From assembly GCF_001591965.1 (NCBI RefSeq), contig NZ_BCVX01000005.1, positions 62,001 through 126,000 on the forward strand: a DNA stretch of 64,000 nt, given 5' to 3'. Below, one piece after another: positions 25,112 to 33,516 of the stretch. The position numbers and the translations under genes are program-made. Under the pieces are notes generated by a model. The model searched no databases. It saw only the letters and a program-made list of their open reading frames with translations, and was not told the DNA's origin. Positions within the stretch are counted from its first letter, which is position 1, and each line of letters opens with the position of its first letter. This DNA is from Lysinibacillus odysseyi 34hs-1 = NBRC 100172 (GTDB lineage Bacteria > Bacillota > Bacilli > Bacillales_A > Planococcaceae).

Positions 25112-25150
25112 CAAAAATTCAAGCTCCGTATAATTGAAGCTTGAATTTTT
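25112..25150 (-). terminator. Intercistronic hairpin after the binding-protein gene
   Basis: AAAAATTCAAGCTTC pairs with GAGCTTGAATTTTT on the minus strand. In ABC sugar operons such hairpins terminate partially or protect the 5' mRNA, so the binding protein is made in excess over the permeases. Confidence 0.6.
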
Positions 25151-25163
25151 AATATTTATTGGT

Positions 25164-26540
25164 TTACTTATTAAAAATTACTGAGTCCTCTTTTGCGTCG
25201 TTAATTACTTGATTCCCCTTTTCTTGATAATTTTTCACTGCTTCTTCAGGTGTCAATTGCTCTGTAAACATTGCTTGCAGCTCTGGATAAAGCACTTGTC
25301 GTAATTGACTGTAGCCAGGTACATTTCCTGTGAAATTGAAAATATATTGAGAGTTTTGAGCATATGCAGCAAACAATGGATTTTCAGATTTATATAACTC
25401 TGAAACAGATGTGCGAACTGGAATACCATTTTTCGATGCTTTTATTAACTCTTCATCCGTAGAAACGAACTTCACGAATTCTTTACTCATTTCAATACGC
25501 TCTTCATCCTTTGTATCGAATACTGCAGCTCCCGTTACATATGTGAATGTTAATGGATCGCCACTTTCAGAAGGTATATTAGCTAAACGCATATCGAACT
25601 TTGCCATTTTTCCAGCTTCCATATCTGCTTTAGCATTATTAAATAAAATAGGGTTTGTAAAGCTGATCGCTAATTGCTGATTTTGGAATAGCGCATTGAC
25701 GTCATTAGAAGATACCGACTCTGCACCTGGGTTTGTATAGCCTGATTGATAAACATTGTTCATCCATTCTGCTGCTTTCACGCCACTTGCATCATCTAGA
25801 ATGATATTGCCTTCCTCGTCAAAAAACTCATTACCAAACATGCGCAAATATGCCAAATTCCACGTATCCCCTTGGTTATTTAAAGCGTACATGCCCATAG
25901 CATTGGCATTGGAATAATCTGTAGAAGGTAATTTCTCTTTTAATGTTTTTAGAATTTCTTCGTACTCTTCCATTGTCCATGTTTTGATTTCGTTTTCTTC
26001 CCCGATATATTGATCTAAACCAGCCGCTTTAAACATATCGGCATTGTACGTAAATGTGCCTGGATTATGGGAGAACGGATAGAAATAAATATCATCGCCA
26101 AATGTTACACTGTCCCAATATCCTTGCTCGATATCTGCTTTAGCTTCATCATCAATAATGTCATTTAACGGAACAAGTGCTCCGCGGTGTGCATAATCTC
26201 CCATTGCAAATACGCTTTCAAAGAAAACATCAGGCGGCGTGCCACCATTTAAATTAACATTTAATAATTCGTCACGCTGATCTCCTGCAACTACTTCAAC
26301 ACTAATATCCACATTTTTATGCTCTGCTTCAAATTGCTCTGCTGCATATTTAAAGAAACTATCATAATCAGCACCTTCTTCAGCTGCATCGATAACGCCT
26401 TTCCACTGTGGAGTGAGCATGACCTTTAATTCAATCGTATCCCCTTTGTTACTTTCATCTTTACTATCAGAACAACCAACTAATGCCGATATACTTAGTA
26501 TAGCGGTCATTCCTAAAGCTAAATGTTTTCTCTTTAACAT
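25164..26540 (-). CDS. ABC transporter substrate-binding lipoprotein (sialic acid/amino sugar)
   Basis: 458-residue extracellular solute-binding protein of family 1. It has a signal peptide with lipobox (ALVGC, cysteine about residue 24) and a binding domain rich in W, Y and D typical of carbohydrate ligands. Start at ATG 26540, eight bases after AAGGGAG; ATG 26546 is too close to the SD. Ligand assigned by its operon (nanA, esterase, nanE, nanK). An oligosaccharide containing sialic acid is also possible. Confidence 0.88.
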   Translation of the reverse strand: MLKRKHLALGMTAILSISALVGCSDSKDESNKGDTIELKVMLTPQWKGVIDAAEEGADYDSFFKYAAEQFEAEHKNVDISVEVVAGDQRDELLNVNLNGGTPPDVFFESVFAMGDYAHRGALVPLNDIIDDEAKADIEQGYWDSVTFGDDIYFYPFSHNPGTFTYNADMFKAAGLDQYIGEENEIKTWTMEEYEEILKTLKEKLPSTDYSNANAMGMYALNNQGDTWNLAYLRMFGNEFFDEEGNIILDDASGVKAAEWMNNVYQSGYTNPGAESVSSNDVNALFQNQQLAISFTNPILFNNAKADMEAGKMAKFDMRLANIPSESGDPLTFTYVTGAAVFDTKDEERIEMSKEFVKFVSTDEELIKASKNGIPVRTSVSELYKSENPLFAAYAQNSQYIFNFTGNVPGYSQLRQVLYPELQAMFTEQLTPEEAVKNYQEKGNQVINDAKEDSVIFNK

Positions 26541-26556
26541 TCCCATCTCTCCCTTA

Positions 26557-27198
26557 TCATTTTTTCAATAATTCTGAAATTTTATCGAAGACAAGCTGTG
26601 CTAATTGCTTGTGACCTTCCTTCGTCAAATGCATATAGTCAACTTCATTCATTGGAATCGAAGATGCATCTAGGTAAGGAACCATCGCTTGCTCAGTCAT
26701 CGTCTTTAAATATTGACCTAATTGTGCAGATTTTTCGGCACACTGATCCCCCATTGCATCGCCAACTATTGATTGCCTGTACTTTTCGCCAATTCTTGGT
26801 GGACAAATAACTAAAATATTTGGACTTTCGGCATTTACACCTGATAAGGAATGTTTCGCTTTTTCTACAACTCGCATAATTCCTTGTGCGATGTTATAAG
26901 AAGTTAATCCAAACCTTTCTTTCGTATCATTCGTCCCTAACATAATAATTACTAATTTAATTGGGGAGTGTGATTTTAAACACGGTGTGATATACATTAA
27001 GCCATTCAATCCTTCAAATAACGGATCGTCCATTACACTTGTACGCCCGGATAACCCCTCTTCAATCACCTTATAATGTTCACCTACTAAACTGGAAAGA
27101 ACCCCTGGCCATCGAATATGTTCGGGAAACCTTGACTCATCCTCAGCATTGTATCCCCAAGTATTTGAATCACCATAGCAAACAATTGATTCCCTCAT
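26557..27198 (-). CDS. SGNH/GDSL hydrolase, possible sialate O-acetylesterase
   Basis: 213 residues with the SGNH blocks: YGDSNTWGYN (nucleophile serine about residue 11), the oxyanion-hole Gly and Asn in MLGTNDTKERF, and the C-terminal DYMHLTKEGH (catalytic Asp-His). Cytoplasmic, since no signal peptide is seen. Located between nanA and the transporter genes. Removal of O-acetyl groups from imported sialic acids is the natural job, as for NanS, but that is inferred from context. Arylesterase or thioesterase activity is an alternative. Confidence 0.8.
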   Translation of the reverse strand: MRESIVCYGDSNTWGYNAEDESRFPEHIRWPGVLSSLVGEHYKVIEEGLSGRTSVMDDPLFEGLNGLMYITPCLKSHSPIKLVIIMLGTNDTKERFGLTSYNIAQGIMRVVEKAKHSLSGVNAESPNILVICPPRIGEKYRQSIVGDAMGDQCAEKSAQLGQYLKTMTEQAMVPYLDASSIPMNEVDYMHLTKEGHKQLAQLVFDKISELLKK

Positions 27199-27208
27199 AA
27201 AATCCCCC

Positions 27209-28114
27209 TTAATATTTTGCTATTGCCTGATCAATCATTGCTTTAATCTCATCAATTTTTTGTAAATCTTCACCTGTTACCGGTTGCAATGGCTTTCTTA
27301 CACTACCAATATCCATATTGTTTTTCTTTAGCACTTCTTTAATAGCTGAATACATTGACCCATTTAAGGAACATAACGCTATAATAATGCTATTAATATC
27401 TGATTGAATTTGTTGTGCACGGGCGATATCGCCAGAGGATATAAATTCATTTGCCTTTAAGAACAATTCAACCATTACAGCATATGTGCCGCCAATCCCG
27501 CTATCGGCGCCCATTAGTCTACCGGCCACGAACTGCTCATCAGGTCCATTAAATAGGATTAAATTATTGGAGCTAGCTGTTTTAAAACGTTCGATATCCA
27601 TTACTGGCATTGATGAATTTTTTACTCCGATCACTTTCCCATGCTGCAACATTCTATTTAACAATTGAATTGACAAGTTGTATCCTGTCGTTTGCGGGAT
27701 ATTATAAATAATAAATGGTAAATTAGTGCTTTCTAAAATGTCCGTCCAATAGTGATAAATCGAATCTTCTGGCAATACAAAATAAATAGGCGGGATGGCT
27801 GATAATGCATCATAGCCTAACTGTTCTGCATATTTTGCTAATTCAATACTATCCCTTGTTGAAGGTGCCCCGACATGTGCAATCAATGTAATTTGATGCC
27901 CAACTGCCTCTGCTACATATCGCAGCGTTAATTTTCTCTCTTCCAAATTTTGATATATACATTCACCTGAACTTCCACCAACATAAAGACCTTGAATTCC
28001 TTTTGAAACTAAATAATTTGCAAATTGTTTTGTTCGGCTTTCTGAAATATTGCCTTCTTCATCGTAACAAGCATAAAATGCTGGAAATATCCCTTTAAAT
28101 TTTTCAACTATCAA
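27209..28114 (-). CDS. nanA: N-acetylneuraminate lyase
   Basis: Splits N-acetylneuraminate into ManNAc and pyruvate. The 301-residue protein is of the DapA/NanA class I aldolase family. GGSSGE is at about residue 47, the catalytic tyrosine in IIYNIPQTTGYN (about 137) and the Schiff-base lysine in VIGVKNSSM (about 165). The likely start is TTG 28114, five bases after GAGGTGA. ATG 28120 lies in the SD region, and more upstream starts add a non-homologous tail. First gene of the nan operon, behind a cre site. The genes around it exclude a plain DapA role. Confidence 0.92.
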   Translation of the reverse strand: MIVEKFKGIFPAFYACYDEEGNISESRTKQFANYLVSKGIQGLYVGGSSGECIYQNLEERKLTLRYVAEAVGHQITLIAHVGAPSTRDSIELAKYAEQLGYDALSAIPPIYFVLPEDSIYHYWTDILESTNLPFIIYNIPQTTGYNLSIQLLNRMLQHGKVIGVKNSSMPVMDIERFKTASSNNLILFNGPDEQFVAGRLMGADSGIGGTYAVMVELFLKANEFISSGDIARAQQIQSDINSIIIALCSLNGSMYSAIKEVLKKNNMDIGSVRKPLQPVTGEDLQKIDEIKAMIDQAIAKY

Positions 28115-28182
28115 TCTCATCACCTCAACATATTTATAAAACCTGCAAACTGTAATACGCGTGTAATTTTCAAAAAATAACA

Positions 28183-28196
28183 TGACAACGTTTTCA
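28183..28196. promoter_or_regulatory. cre (CcpA) site upstream of the nan operon
   Basis: TGACAACGTTTTCA (reverse complement TGAAAACGTTGTCA) fits the consensus TGWAANCGNTNWCA, about 70 bases upstream of nanA. It implies glucose repression of sialic acid use. The rest of 28115-28533 contains promoter-like AT-rich DNA and the shared motif at 28424. Confidence 0.7.
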
Positions 28197-28423
28197 ACAA
28201 CAATATACCTTAACAATTAAATTTAGTAAATAATTTTCTTTATTTTGGTTTTAAAAGAAAAAAATTTTCACCATTTGCAAGACAAATTTTCCATTACGTT
28301 GTAGAATAAATACAATTCATAGTAAAGTTTCATTAAGATTTGTACTGTTTACGTCGCTGCCTCTAGAAACAGGATAATTTGTTTATCCTTTAGTACTCAT
28401 ATGATTAGATACGTATTTTTCAG

Positions 28424-28443
28424 AAATTTCATATATTTAAAAG
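28424..28443 (+). promoter_or_regulatory. Shared 20-base motif upstream of the msmX-like gene
   Basis: AAATTTCATATATTTAAAAG differs by one base from the copy upstream of nagB (19719-19738). Candidate operator for the cluster regulator. Confidence 0.45.
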
Positions 28444-28533
28444 GGTAACGCACAAAAAGTCCTTAAAAATGGCAGTAAAGACTAGCTTTATATTTTTAAT
28501 AACTAACAAACTTACAGGAAAGAGGGATATTAA

Positions 28534-29673
28534 ATGGCTGAGTTAAAATTACAAAATATTTATAAAGTGTATGACAAAAAGGTTACGGCTGTAACCGACT
28601 TTAATTTGCATATTCATGATCAGGAGTTCATTGTTTTTGTTGGTCCATCTGGCTGTGGAAAATCAACAACATTGCGAATGATTGCGGGATTAGAAGAAAT
28701 TTCGAAAGGTGATTTCCTTATCGATGATGTCCATATGAATGATGTCCCTGCAAAAGATCGTGACATTGCGATGGTATTTCAAAACTATGCACTTTATCCC
28801 CATATGACAGTTTTTGAGAATATGGCATTCGGGTTAAAGCTTCGTAAACTTCCAAAAGAAGAAATTAAAGACCGCGTTATGAACGCTGCTAAAATTCTAG
28901 GATTAGAAGACTATTTAGAGCGTAAACCGAAAGCGCTTTCTGGCGGCCAACGTCAGCGTGTAGCATTGGGGCGCGCCATTGTACGTGATGCAAAAGTGTT
29001 TTTAATGGATGAACCACTTTCAAACCTGGATGCCAAGCTACGTGTCCAGATGCGTTCAGAAATCATTAAACTCCACCAACGCTTAAAAACAACAACAATT
29101 TATGTAACACATGATCAAACAGAAGCAATGACTATGGCATCACGCATCGTTATTATGAAGGATGGATTTATCCAACAGGTGGGAACACCAAAAGAAGTAT
29201 ATGATTATCCAGTCAATGTATTCGTTGGAGGTTTTATAGGCTCTCCAGCTATGAACTTTTTCACTGGAACACTAACAGATACAGGGGTAATTTTAGGTGA
29301 CAACCTGCTGCACTTGCCAGAAAAAAAATTAAAACAATTACATGCAGAAGGATATAAAAACAAAGAACTTATTGTGGGGATTCGTCCGGAGCATTTCGAC
29401 ATTGAACCAGCCAATCAGGCGAATGAAATGAAAATCAACATTACTGTCGACGTAGCAGAGTTAATGGGTGCTGAAATCAATATTTATTCACAGATTAATA
29501 ATGAAAATTTTGTAGCACGAATTGATTCACAAGCGAATATTTCTGTGAATGATAGTATCCCATTATTTATTGACATGGATAAAGTTCATTTCTTCGATAA
29601 AGAAAGTGAAATGCGTATTGCATTTGAAAAAAAATCTGTAGAAAACATTCCAAACGAAACTATTGTCATCTAA
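28534..29673 (+). CDS. msmX: Sugar ABC transporter ATP-binding protein (MsmX/UgpC type)
   Basis: 379 residues. Walker A GPSGCGKST (about 38-46), Q-loop FQNYALYPHMTV, signature LSGGQRQR (about 135-142), Walker B VFLMDEP and H-loop THD are intact. A C-terminal TOBE domain follows (from about residue 240). MsmX-type ATPases serve several family-1 sugar importers, and here it should power the divergent nan permeases. ATG 28534 follows GAAAGAGGG. Monocistronic with a strong terminator. Confidence 0.93.
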   Translation: MAELKLQNIYKVYDKKVTAVTDFNLHIHDQEFIVFVGPSGCGKSTTLRMIAGLEEISKGDFLIDDVHMNDVPAKDRDIAMVFQNYALYPHMTVFENMAFGLKLRKLPKEEIKDRVMNAAKILGLEDYLERKPKALSGGQRQRVALGRAIVRDAKVFLMDEPLSNLDAKLRVQMRSEIIKLHQRLKTTTIYVTHDQTEAMTMASRIVIMKDGFIQQVGTPKEVYDYPVNVFVGGFIGSPAMNFFTGTLTDTGVILGDNLLHLPEKKLKQLHAEGYKNKELIVGIRPEHFDIEPANQANEMKINITVDVAELMGAEINIYSQINNENFVARIDSQANISVNDSIPLFIDMDKVHFFDKESEMRIAFEKKSVENIPNETIVI

Positions 29674-29690
29674 TTTTTAGTGTATACGCC

Positions 29691-29729
29691 AAAGCCCTGA
29701 AAGCTTATATAAAGCTTTCAGGGCTTTTT
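29691..29729. terminator. Bidirectional terminator between msmX and nagA
   Basis: AAAGCCCTGAAAGCTT pairs with AAGCTTTCAGGGCTTT around a short AT loop, followed by T's (plus strand) and preceded by A's. It serves both convergent genes. Confidence 0.85.
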
Positions 29730-29781
29730 GATTTTTCTATTCATATCCTTTATGAGAAATGCCACAATTTTTCCCTATGGC

Positions 29782-30906
29782 CTAGTCGTTAGCCGAATAA
29801 ACAATTTCCCCATTAATAATTGTATATTTCACATTGAAATTCTTATCTAATAAAACGAGATCTGCAAAATAACGAGGCGCGATGACTCCATAGCCTTCAC
29901 GTTTTAACAAACGATTTGCATTATAACTTGATATCTTCACCAACTCTTGTGGACTGCATAGCGATGAAACATTTTTTACAGCAACATTCATCTTCAGAAT
30001 GGAACCGGCTAACGTTCCATCTCCTAACCGCGCATCGTGATCGACATTTACTTGTTGCCCACCTAAATCATATATGCCTTTTTCAAGCCCTTTTGCACGC
30101 ATTGCATCAGTAATTAAGAAAACTCGGTCCGCTCCTTTAGTTTTCAAGGCGAACTGCACTGCTTCCTTACTACTATGTACAAAGTCAGCTATAATCTCAC
30201 AATATAGCTCATCATTCAATAAAGCTTCCCCAATTGCGCCGATTTCTCGGTGATGAAACGGTTTCATTTGATTATATAAATGAGTAACCGATTGAACTCC
30301 TTTTTGTTGAGCAGTACGTAATTCTTCACTTGTAGCATCAGTATGTCCGGCACTTACGATAACATCCAAACTTCTCAATTCTTCGATAAAATTATCTGTA
30401 ACCAGCTCTGGTGCAATGGTGATGTATTTGATTTTTCTTTTACTTACTTCATGCCACTTCTTAAAAAGCTGTATATTAGGTTGTTGAATATATTGTTCAG
30501 GTTGTGCTCCTGCTCTTAGACGATTCACAAATGGCCCTTCCAAATGTATACCAATCATTTGGCTATAATTGCTCCTAAAATTTGCAGCATTCTGTAAAGC
30601 TTTTTCAATCTTATGCTCTGATTGTGTCATCGTAGTAGCTAAAAATGCAGTAGTCCCTTCTGTAACAAGTGCTTCTGCTATGGCTTTGAGCGCTTCTTGC
30701 GTAGCATCCATTACGTCGCCTCCCATAGCGCCATGAATATGTAAATCGACAAAGCCTGGCATCGCAATGAGAGAGTCACCTTGGATGATTTCACTATCGG
30801 AATTTTGTGCTTCTTCAACGAAAAATTGATCCTCTATGAACAAAGTACTTTTTTTCGGCTCTTCATGTGCATTCCATATCTCAATATTTTGAATAATAAT
30901 TGCCAT
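29782..30906 (-). CDS. nagA: N-acetylglucosamine-6-phosphate deacetylase
   Basis: Removes acetate from GlcNAc-6P to give glucosamine-6P. The 374-residue amidohydrolase has the metal HxH in PGFVDLHIHG (about 50-59), GIHLEGPFVN with the glutamate ligand (about 118-127), SAGHTDA, and the catalytic aspartate in FLITDAMRAKG (about 269). ATG 30906. It lies convergent to msmX, outside the nan operon. NagB at 19.8 kb completes the route. Confidence 0.95.
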   Translation of the reverse strand: MAIIIQNIEIWNAHEEPKKSTLFIEDQFFVEEAQNSDSEIIQGDSLIAMPGFVDLHIHGAMGGDVMDATQEALKAIAEALVTEGTTAFLATTMTQSEHKIEKALQNAANFRSNYSQMIGIHLEGPFVNRLRAGAQPEQYIQQPNIQLFKKWHEVSKRKIKYITIAPELVTDNFIEELRSLDVIVSAGHTDATSEELRTAQQKGVQSVTHLYNQMKPFHHREIGAIGEALLNDELYCEIIADFVHSSKEAVQFALKTKGADRVFLITDAMRAKGLEKGIYDLGGQQVNVDHDARLGDGTLAGSILKMNVAVKNVSSLCSPQELVKISSYNANRLLKREGYGVIAPRYFADLVLLDKNFNVKYTIINGEIVYSAND

Positions 30907-31320
30907 TTATTCACAACCTTTTCTGTTAATCAAATAATATTCAGTGTACCAAAGCTGTTTTACTGCTAATGACACCTAAAACTAACGAAAATTCTAAATC
31001 ATCAATAATTATATTATATCATTTCTTTAATTTCGGAAATGTTGTCCCATAAGGCTTTCCCATAAAAATGCATGGGTTCTGAAAGTTATCCATCGTTTAT
31101 TCATCTACTTATATAAAATCCCACGCAAAAGGCGGTCTTGCCGGCTTTTCTATGAGGTTCTCTTTTTCACATAATAAATGAAAAGTAAAGCACAGACCCC
31201 CTTTCTATTCCTTATTTCTTCACAATTCAAGTAGATAAAAACCAGAGATTCTGTGCGTTTGTTACGCTCAAATTTCTTAAAAACCTAAGCTTGAATAGAA
31301 AATCTTTATTTATAGCATTA

Positions 31321-31362
31321 AAAAAGAGTATTCCTATAAATATTCTTATAGAAATACCCTTT
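31321..31362 (-). terminator. Terminator of the deoxyribosyltransferase gene
   Basis: Minus strand GGGTATTTCTATAAG pairs with TATAGGAATACTC, then TTTTTT. Apart from this and a weak hairpin near 31130, the 30907-31379 gap shows nothing. Confidence 0.65.
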
Positions 31363-31379
31363 CTCTTCTAAACTATTTT

Positions 31380-31865
31380 TTAATTTTTTTGCAGGCATTT
31401 CTCAACTTCATCGACTAATTGCTCAATCGTATTTACAATTACACCGTTTTGTTTAATAAGGCCTACTACAAATAAATTACGGTAGATAAATTGATTTTCC
31501 ACTCCGTCTTCTATGAGGGCCTGAATCTTTTTCTCGTTGTCCCGTCCCTGCTGGCGGACATCTGAAAGCAGTGCAATGATTGGCCGGTTAAAGGTTGAGA
31601 AGACACCAATTTCTGCGGCTACTCCCGAATCGATTTCCACTCCGTCCATTACGGCAATCAGCACATCACTTTCCTGTAGATGCGCCAAATCCGCAGCGGC
31701 AATAGCCAGACTGTCAGCATAGGCTGATTTATCGTTTATAGCGTCATTTTCCTGTGGCACGTATAGGGCAATACCATCAATAGCCTCCCGCAGTGCTTTG
31801 GCAATCTGTTCATTTACATAACGGTCGCCAATAGAAAATAGACCATTTGCTAAATATGCTTTCAT
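31380..31865 (-). CDS. Nucleoside 2-deoxyribosyltransferase family protein
   Basis: 161-residue Rossmann-like protein of the NDT family, which exchanges bases on 2-deoxyribonucleosides in salvage. The N-terminal KAYLANGLFS, the LIAVMDGVEIDSGVAAEIG motif (about 78-96, Asp and nucleophilic Glu) and the length fit. The start is one of two adjacent ATGs (31865 or 31868), the first about six bases after AGGGAG. Some family members are hydrolases rather than transferases. Monocistronic. Confidence 0.83.
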   Translation of the reverse strand: MKAYLANGLFSIGDRYVNEQIAKALREAIDGIALYVPQENDAINDKSAYADSLAIAAADLAHLQESDVLIAVMDGVEIDSGVAAEIGVFSTFNRPIIALLSDVRQQGRDNEKKIQALIEDGVENQFIYRNLFVVGLIKQNGVIVNTIEQLVDEVEKCLQKN

Positions 31866-31996
31866 CATTCTCTCTCCCTTATCGCTAGACTCCACTATCC
31901 ATCATACAATAAGTTTTTACTGTCAGCCTAGGGCAATTTTCAGGAGGATCATTTAAATATTATTTAATAGTACGGTTTTCTTGCAAACTAGTAGAG

Positions 31997-32497
31997 CTAT
32001 TTGATTTTCGACATACGAACCATGCCGACAATAATTACAAGGAATAAAAGAATGATAAAGATTGCCAGTCCAATAATATTCAGCTGGTCACTGCCATTCA
32101 GGGCACCTCGTATTATATGATAGGTAATATAAGCAAACATAAGAGCAATAATATTTTTAGTCAAATTAATTATTTTCACGCTTTCTGCATAAAACAGCGG
32201 CGCATTCTCCTCTGTAAGGCGGACAGGATAATTATGCAGATGCGGTTTTCTTTCTACCACTCCCAAAAGAATATGCAGGAAGATAGCAATGACAGGTAAA
32301 ATGAGCAGCGTAAATTTAGAGCCCCACCCGTCTGCATCCCCTGCTCCATTAAAATGGGTAGGGACTGTGTCAGGCAAGCTGCCCCAATTAAGAGCAACAA
32401 GCAATATCATTACCAATATACCTGCATTACCCAGAATATCTGCAAATTTCGTGAGCGTTGTCTTTTCAATATGTACTTTTGGTCTATTCGAATCCAT
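31997..32497 (-). CDS. DUF1648-domain membrane protein
   Basis: 166 residues, about four membrane segments. It has the DUF1648 signature LPDTVPTHFNGAGDADGWGSK (about 42-62). SdpI-type immunity proteins and YhdP-like proteins share this domain, but here the function is unknown. ATG 32497 follows AAAGGGGAG. A broken paralog of its middle part lies at 17574-17680. Confidence 0.8.
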   Translation of the reverse strand: MDSNRPKVHIEKTTLTKFADILGNAGILVMILLVALNWGSLPDTVPTHFNGAGDADGWGSKFTLLILPVIAIFLHILLGVVERKPHLHNYPVRLTEENAPLFYAESVKIINLTKNIIALMFAYITYHIIRGALNGSDQLNIIGLAIFIILLFLVIIVGMVRMSKIK

Positions 32498-32598
32498 TTC
32501 TTTCTCCCCTTTCTTCTATGTACTGAAGATTTTATTTGTATTTTATTTCCTCTTCCAATTATAATGAGAAAATAAAACATATTAGATGAGGGTATCCC

Positions 32599-33249
32599 AT
32601 GTCAATTGCAGAAATTTTTGAATTTTTAAGAGCGGTTGATACAGAATTGTATTATTACATTAAGAAGTTCGGCATACTTATTTATTTTCTATTATTTGCC
32701 GTAGTTTTTACAAAGACAGCTTTTGTCGTCCTCACTTTTTTACCAGGAGATTCACTCGTCTTTGCCAGCGGAGCATTGGCTGCGCTTGATAAATTAGACA
32801 TCATCCCGCTGTTTGTACTATATTTTATTGCTACTACATTGGCTGATAGCAATAATTATTTCATCGGAAGGCTATTCGGACGAGTCCCGCAGGAAAAGTC
32901 ATTGCTGTTCCGCTTTATATCATCCGATGTACTAACGAGAGCCAAGACCTTTATCGAAGATTATGACCGGGTTGCCCTGACGTTCAGCCGCTTTATCCCT
33001 CTTATGCGGACGATGACGCCATTCATGTCAGGCTTTACCCAATATCCGTACAAAAAATTTGTGCGCTATAATGTGGCAGGGGCTCTTTTATGGACTTTTG
33101 TATGGCTTTTCTCCGGCTATGCCCTCGGGAATATCCCATGGGTTGCTGATAATCTGATGTTCACCTTGCTGCTCATTTCAGCTGTTGTGCTTATCCCTAC
33201 AATCTATGCCTATGTAAAGCAAATGGCCAAAAACCGAAAATTAGCCTGA
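32599..33249 (+). CDS. DedA-family membrane protein
   Basis: 216 residues with the VTT/DedA motifs: a conserved acidic/proline stretch LTFLPGDSLVFASG (about 46-59) and FSRFIPLMRTMTPFMSGF (about 133-150). Closest in pattern to E. coli YqjA/YghB-type proteins. Probable lipid-carrier transporter and membrane homeostasis factor. Second DedA of the window (first at 9.4 kb). ATG 32599 after a GATGAGGGT SD. Confidence 0.9.
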   Translation: MSIAEIFEFLRAVDTELYYYIKKFGILIYFLLFAVVFTKTAFVVLTFLPGDSLVFASGALAALDKLDIIPLFVLYFIATTLADSNNYFIGRLFGRVPQEKSLLFRFISSDVLTRAKTFIEDYDRVALTFSRFIPLMRTMTPFMSGFTQYPYKKFVRYNVAGALLWTFVWLFSGYALGNIPWVADNLMFTLLLISAVVLIPTIYAYVKQMAKNRKLA

Positions 33250-33285
33250 CAGTAAGTGCTTCACTATGAGGCACTTACTGTTTTT
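33250..33285 (+). terminator. Terminator of the second dedA-like gene
   Basis: CAGTAAGTGC pairs with GCACTTACTG, then TTTTT. The downstream arm contains the stop codon of the convergent small gene. Confidence 0.85.
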
Positions 33286-33436
33286 CCATTCCCAACCGCT
33301 CCACCATTTCGTTGATCACCATAATCATTTCTTGATTGCCGTAGTTGCGTGCGGTGAATATTTCTACCAATAGGGCTTTTGCTTCCTCTTCAGTTAATTT
33401 TTCAAATGCAGCTGTTATCTGCTGTGGCAATAACAT
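33275..33436 (-). CDS. Small conserved-looking hypothetical protein, 53 residues
   Basis: Starts at ATG 33436 behind GAGGAGGG and ends at TAA 33275. The sequence is helical and acidic (AAFEKLTEEEAKALLVEIF, then MIMVINEMVERLG), like a small two-helix protein. The SD and codon use support it as real. Its last codons form part of the terminator of the convergent dedA gene. No function recognised. Confidence 0.65.
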   Translation of the reverse strand: MLLPQQITAAFEKLTEEEAKALLVEIFTARNYGNQEMIMVINEMVERLGMEKQ

Positions 33437-33490
33437 GCTTTTCCCTCCTCTGTTTTACAAGAAAATTATACCATAAAATGGCCTCCATAA

Positions 33491-33515
33491 GAAAAAGCCG
33501 CCAAAATGGCGGCTT
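33491..33515. terminator. Terminator of the C39-like lipoprotein gene
   Basis: AAAGCCGCC/GGCGGCTTT with an AAAAT loop, flanked by A and T runs. Mainly for the minus-strand gene. Confidence 0.85.
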
Positions 33516-33516
33516 T

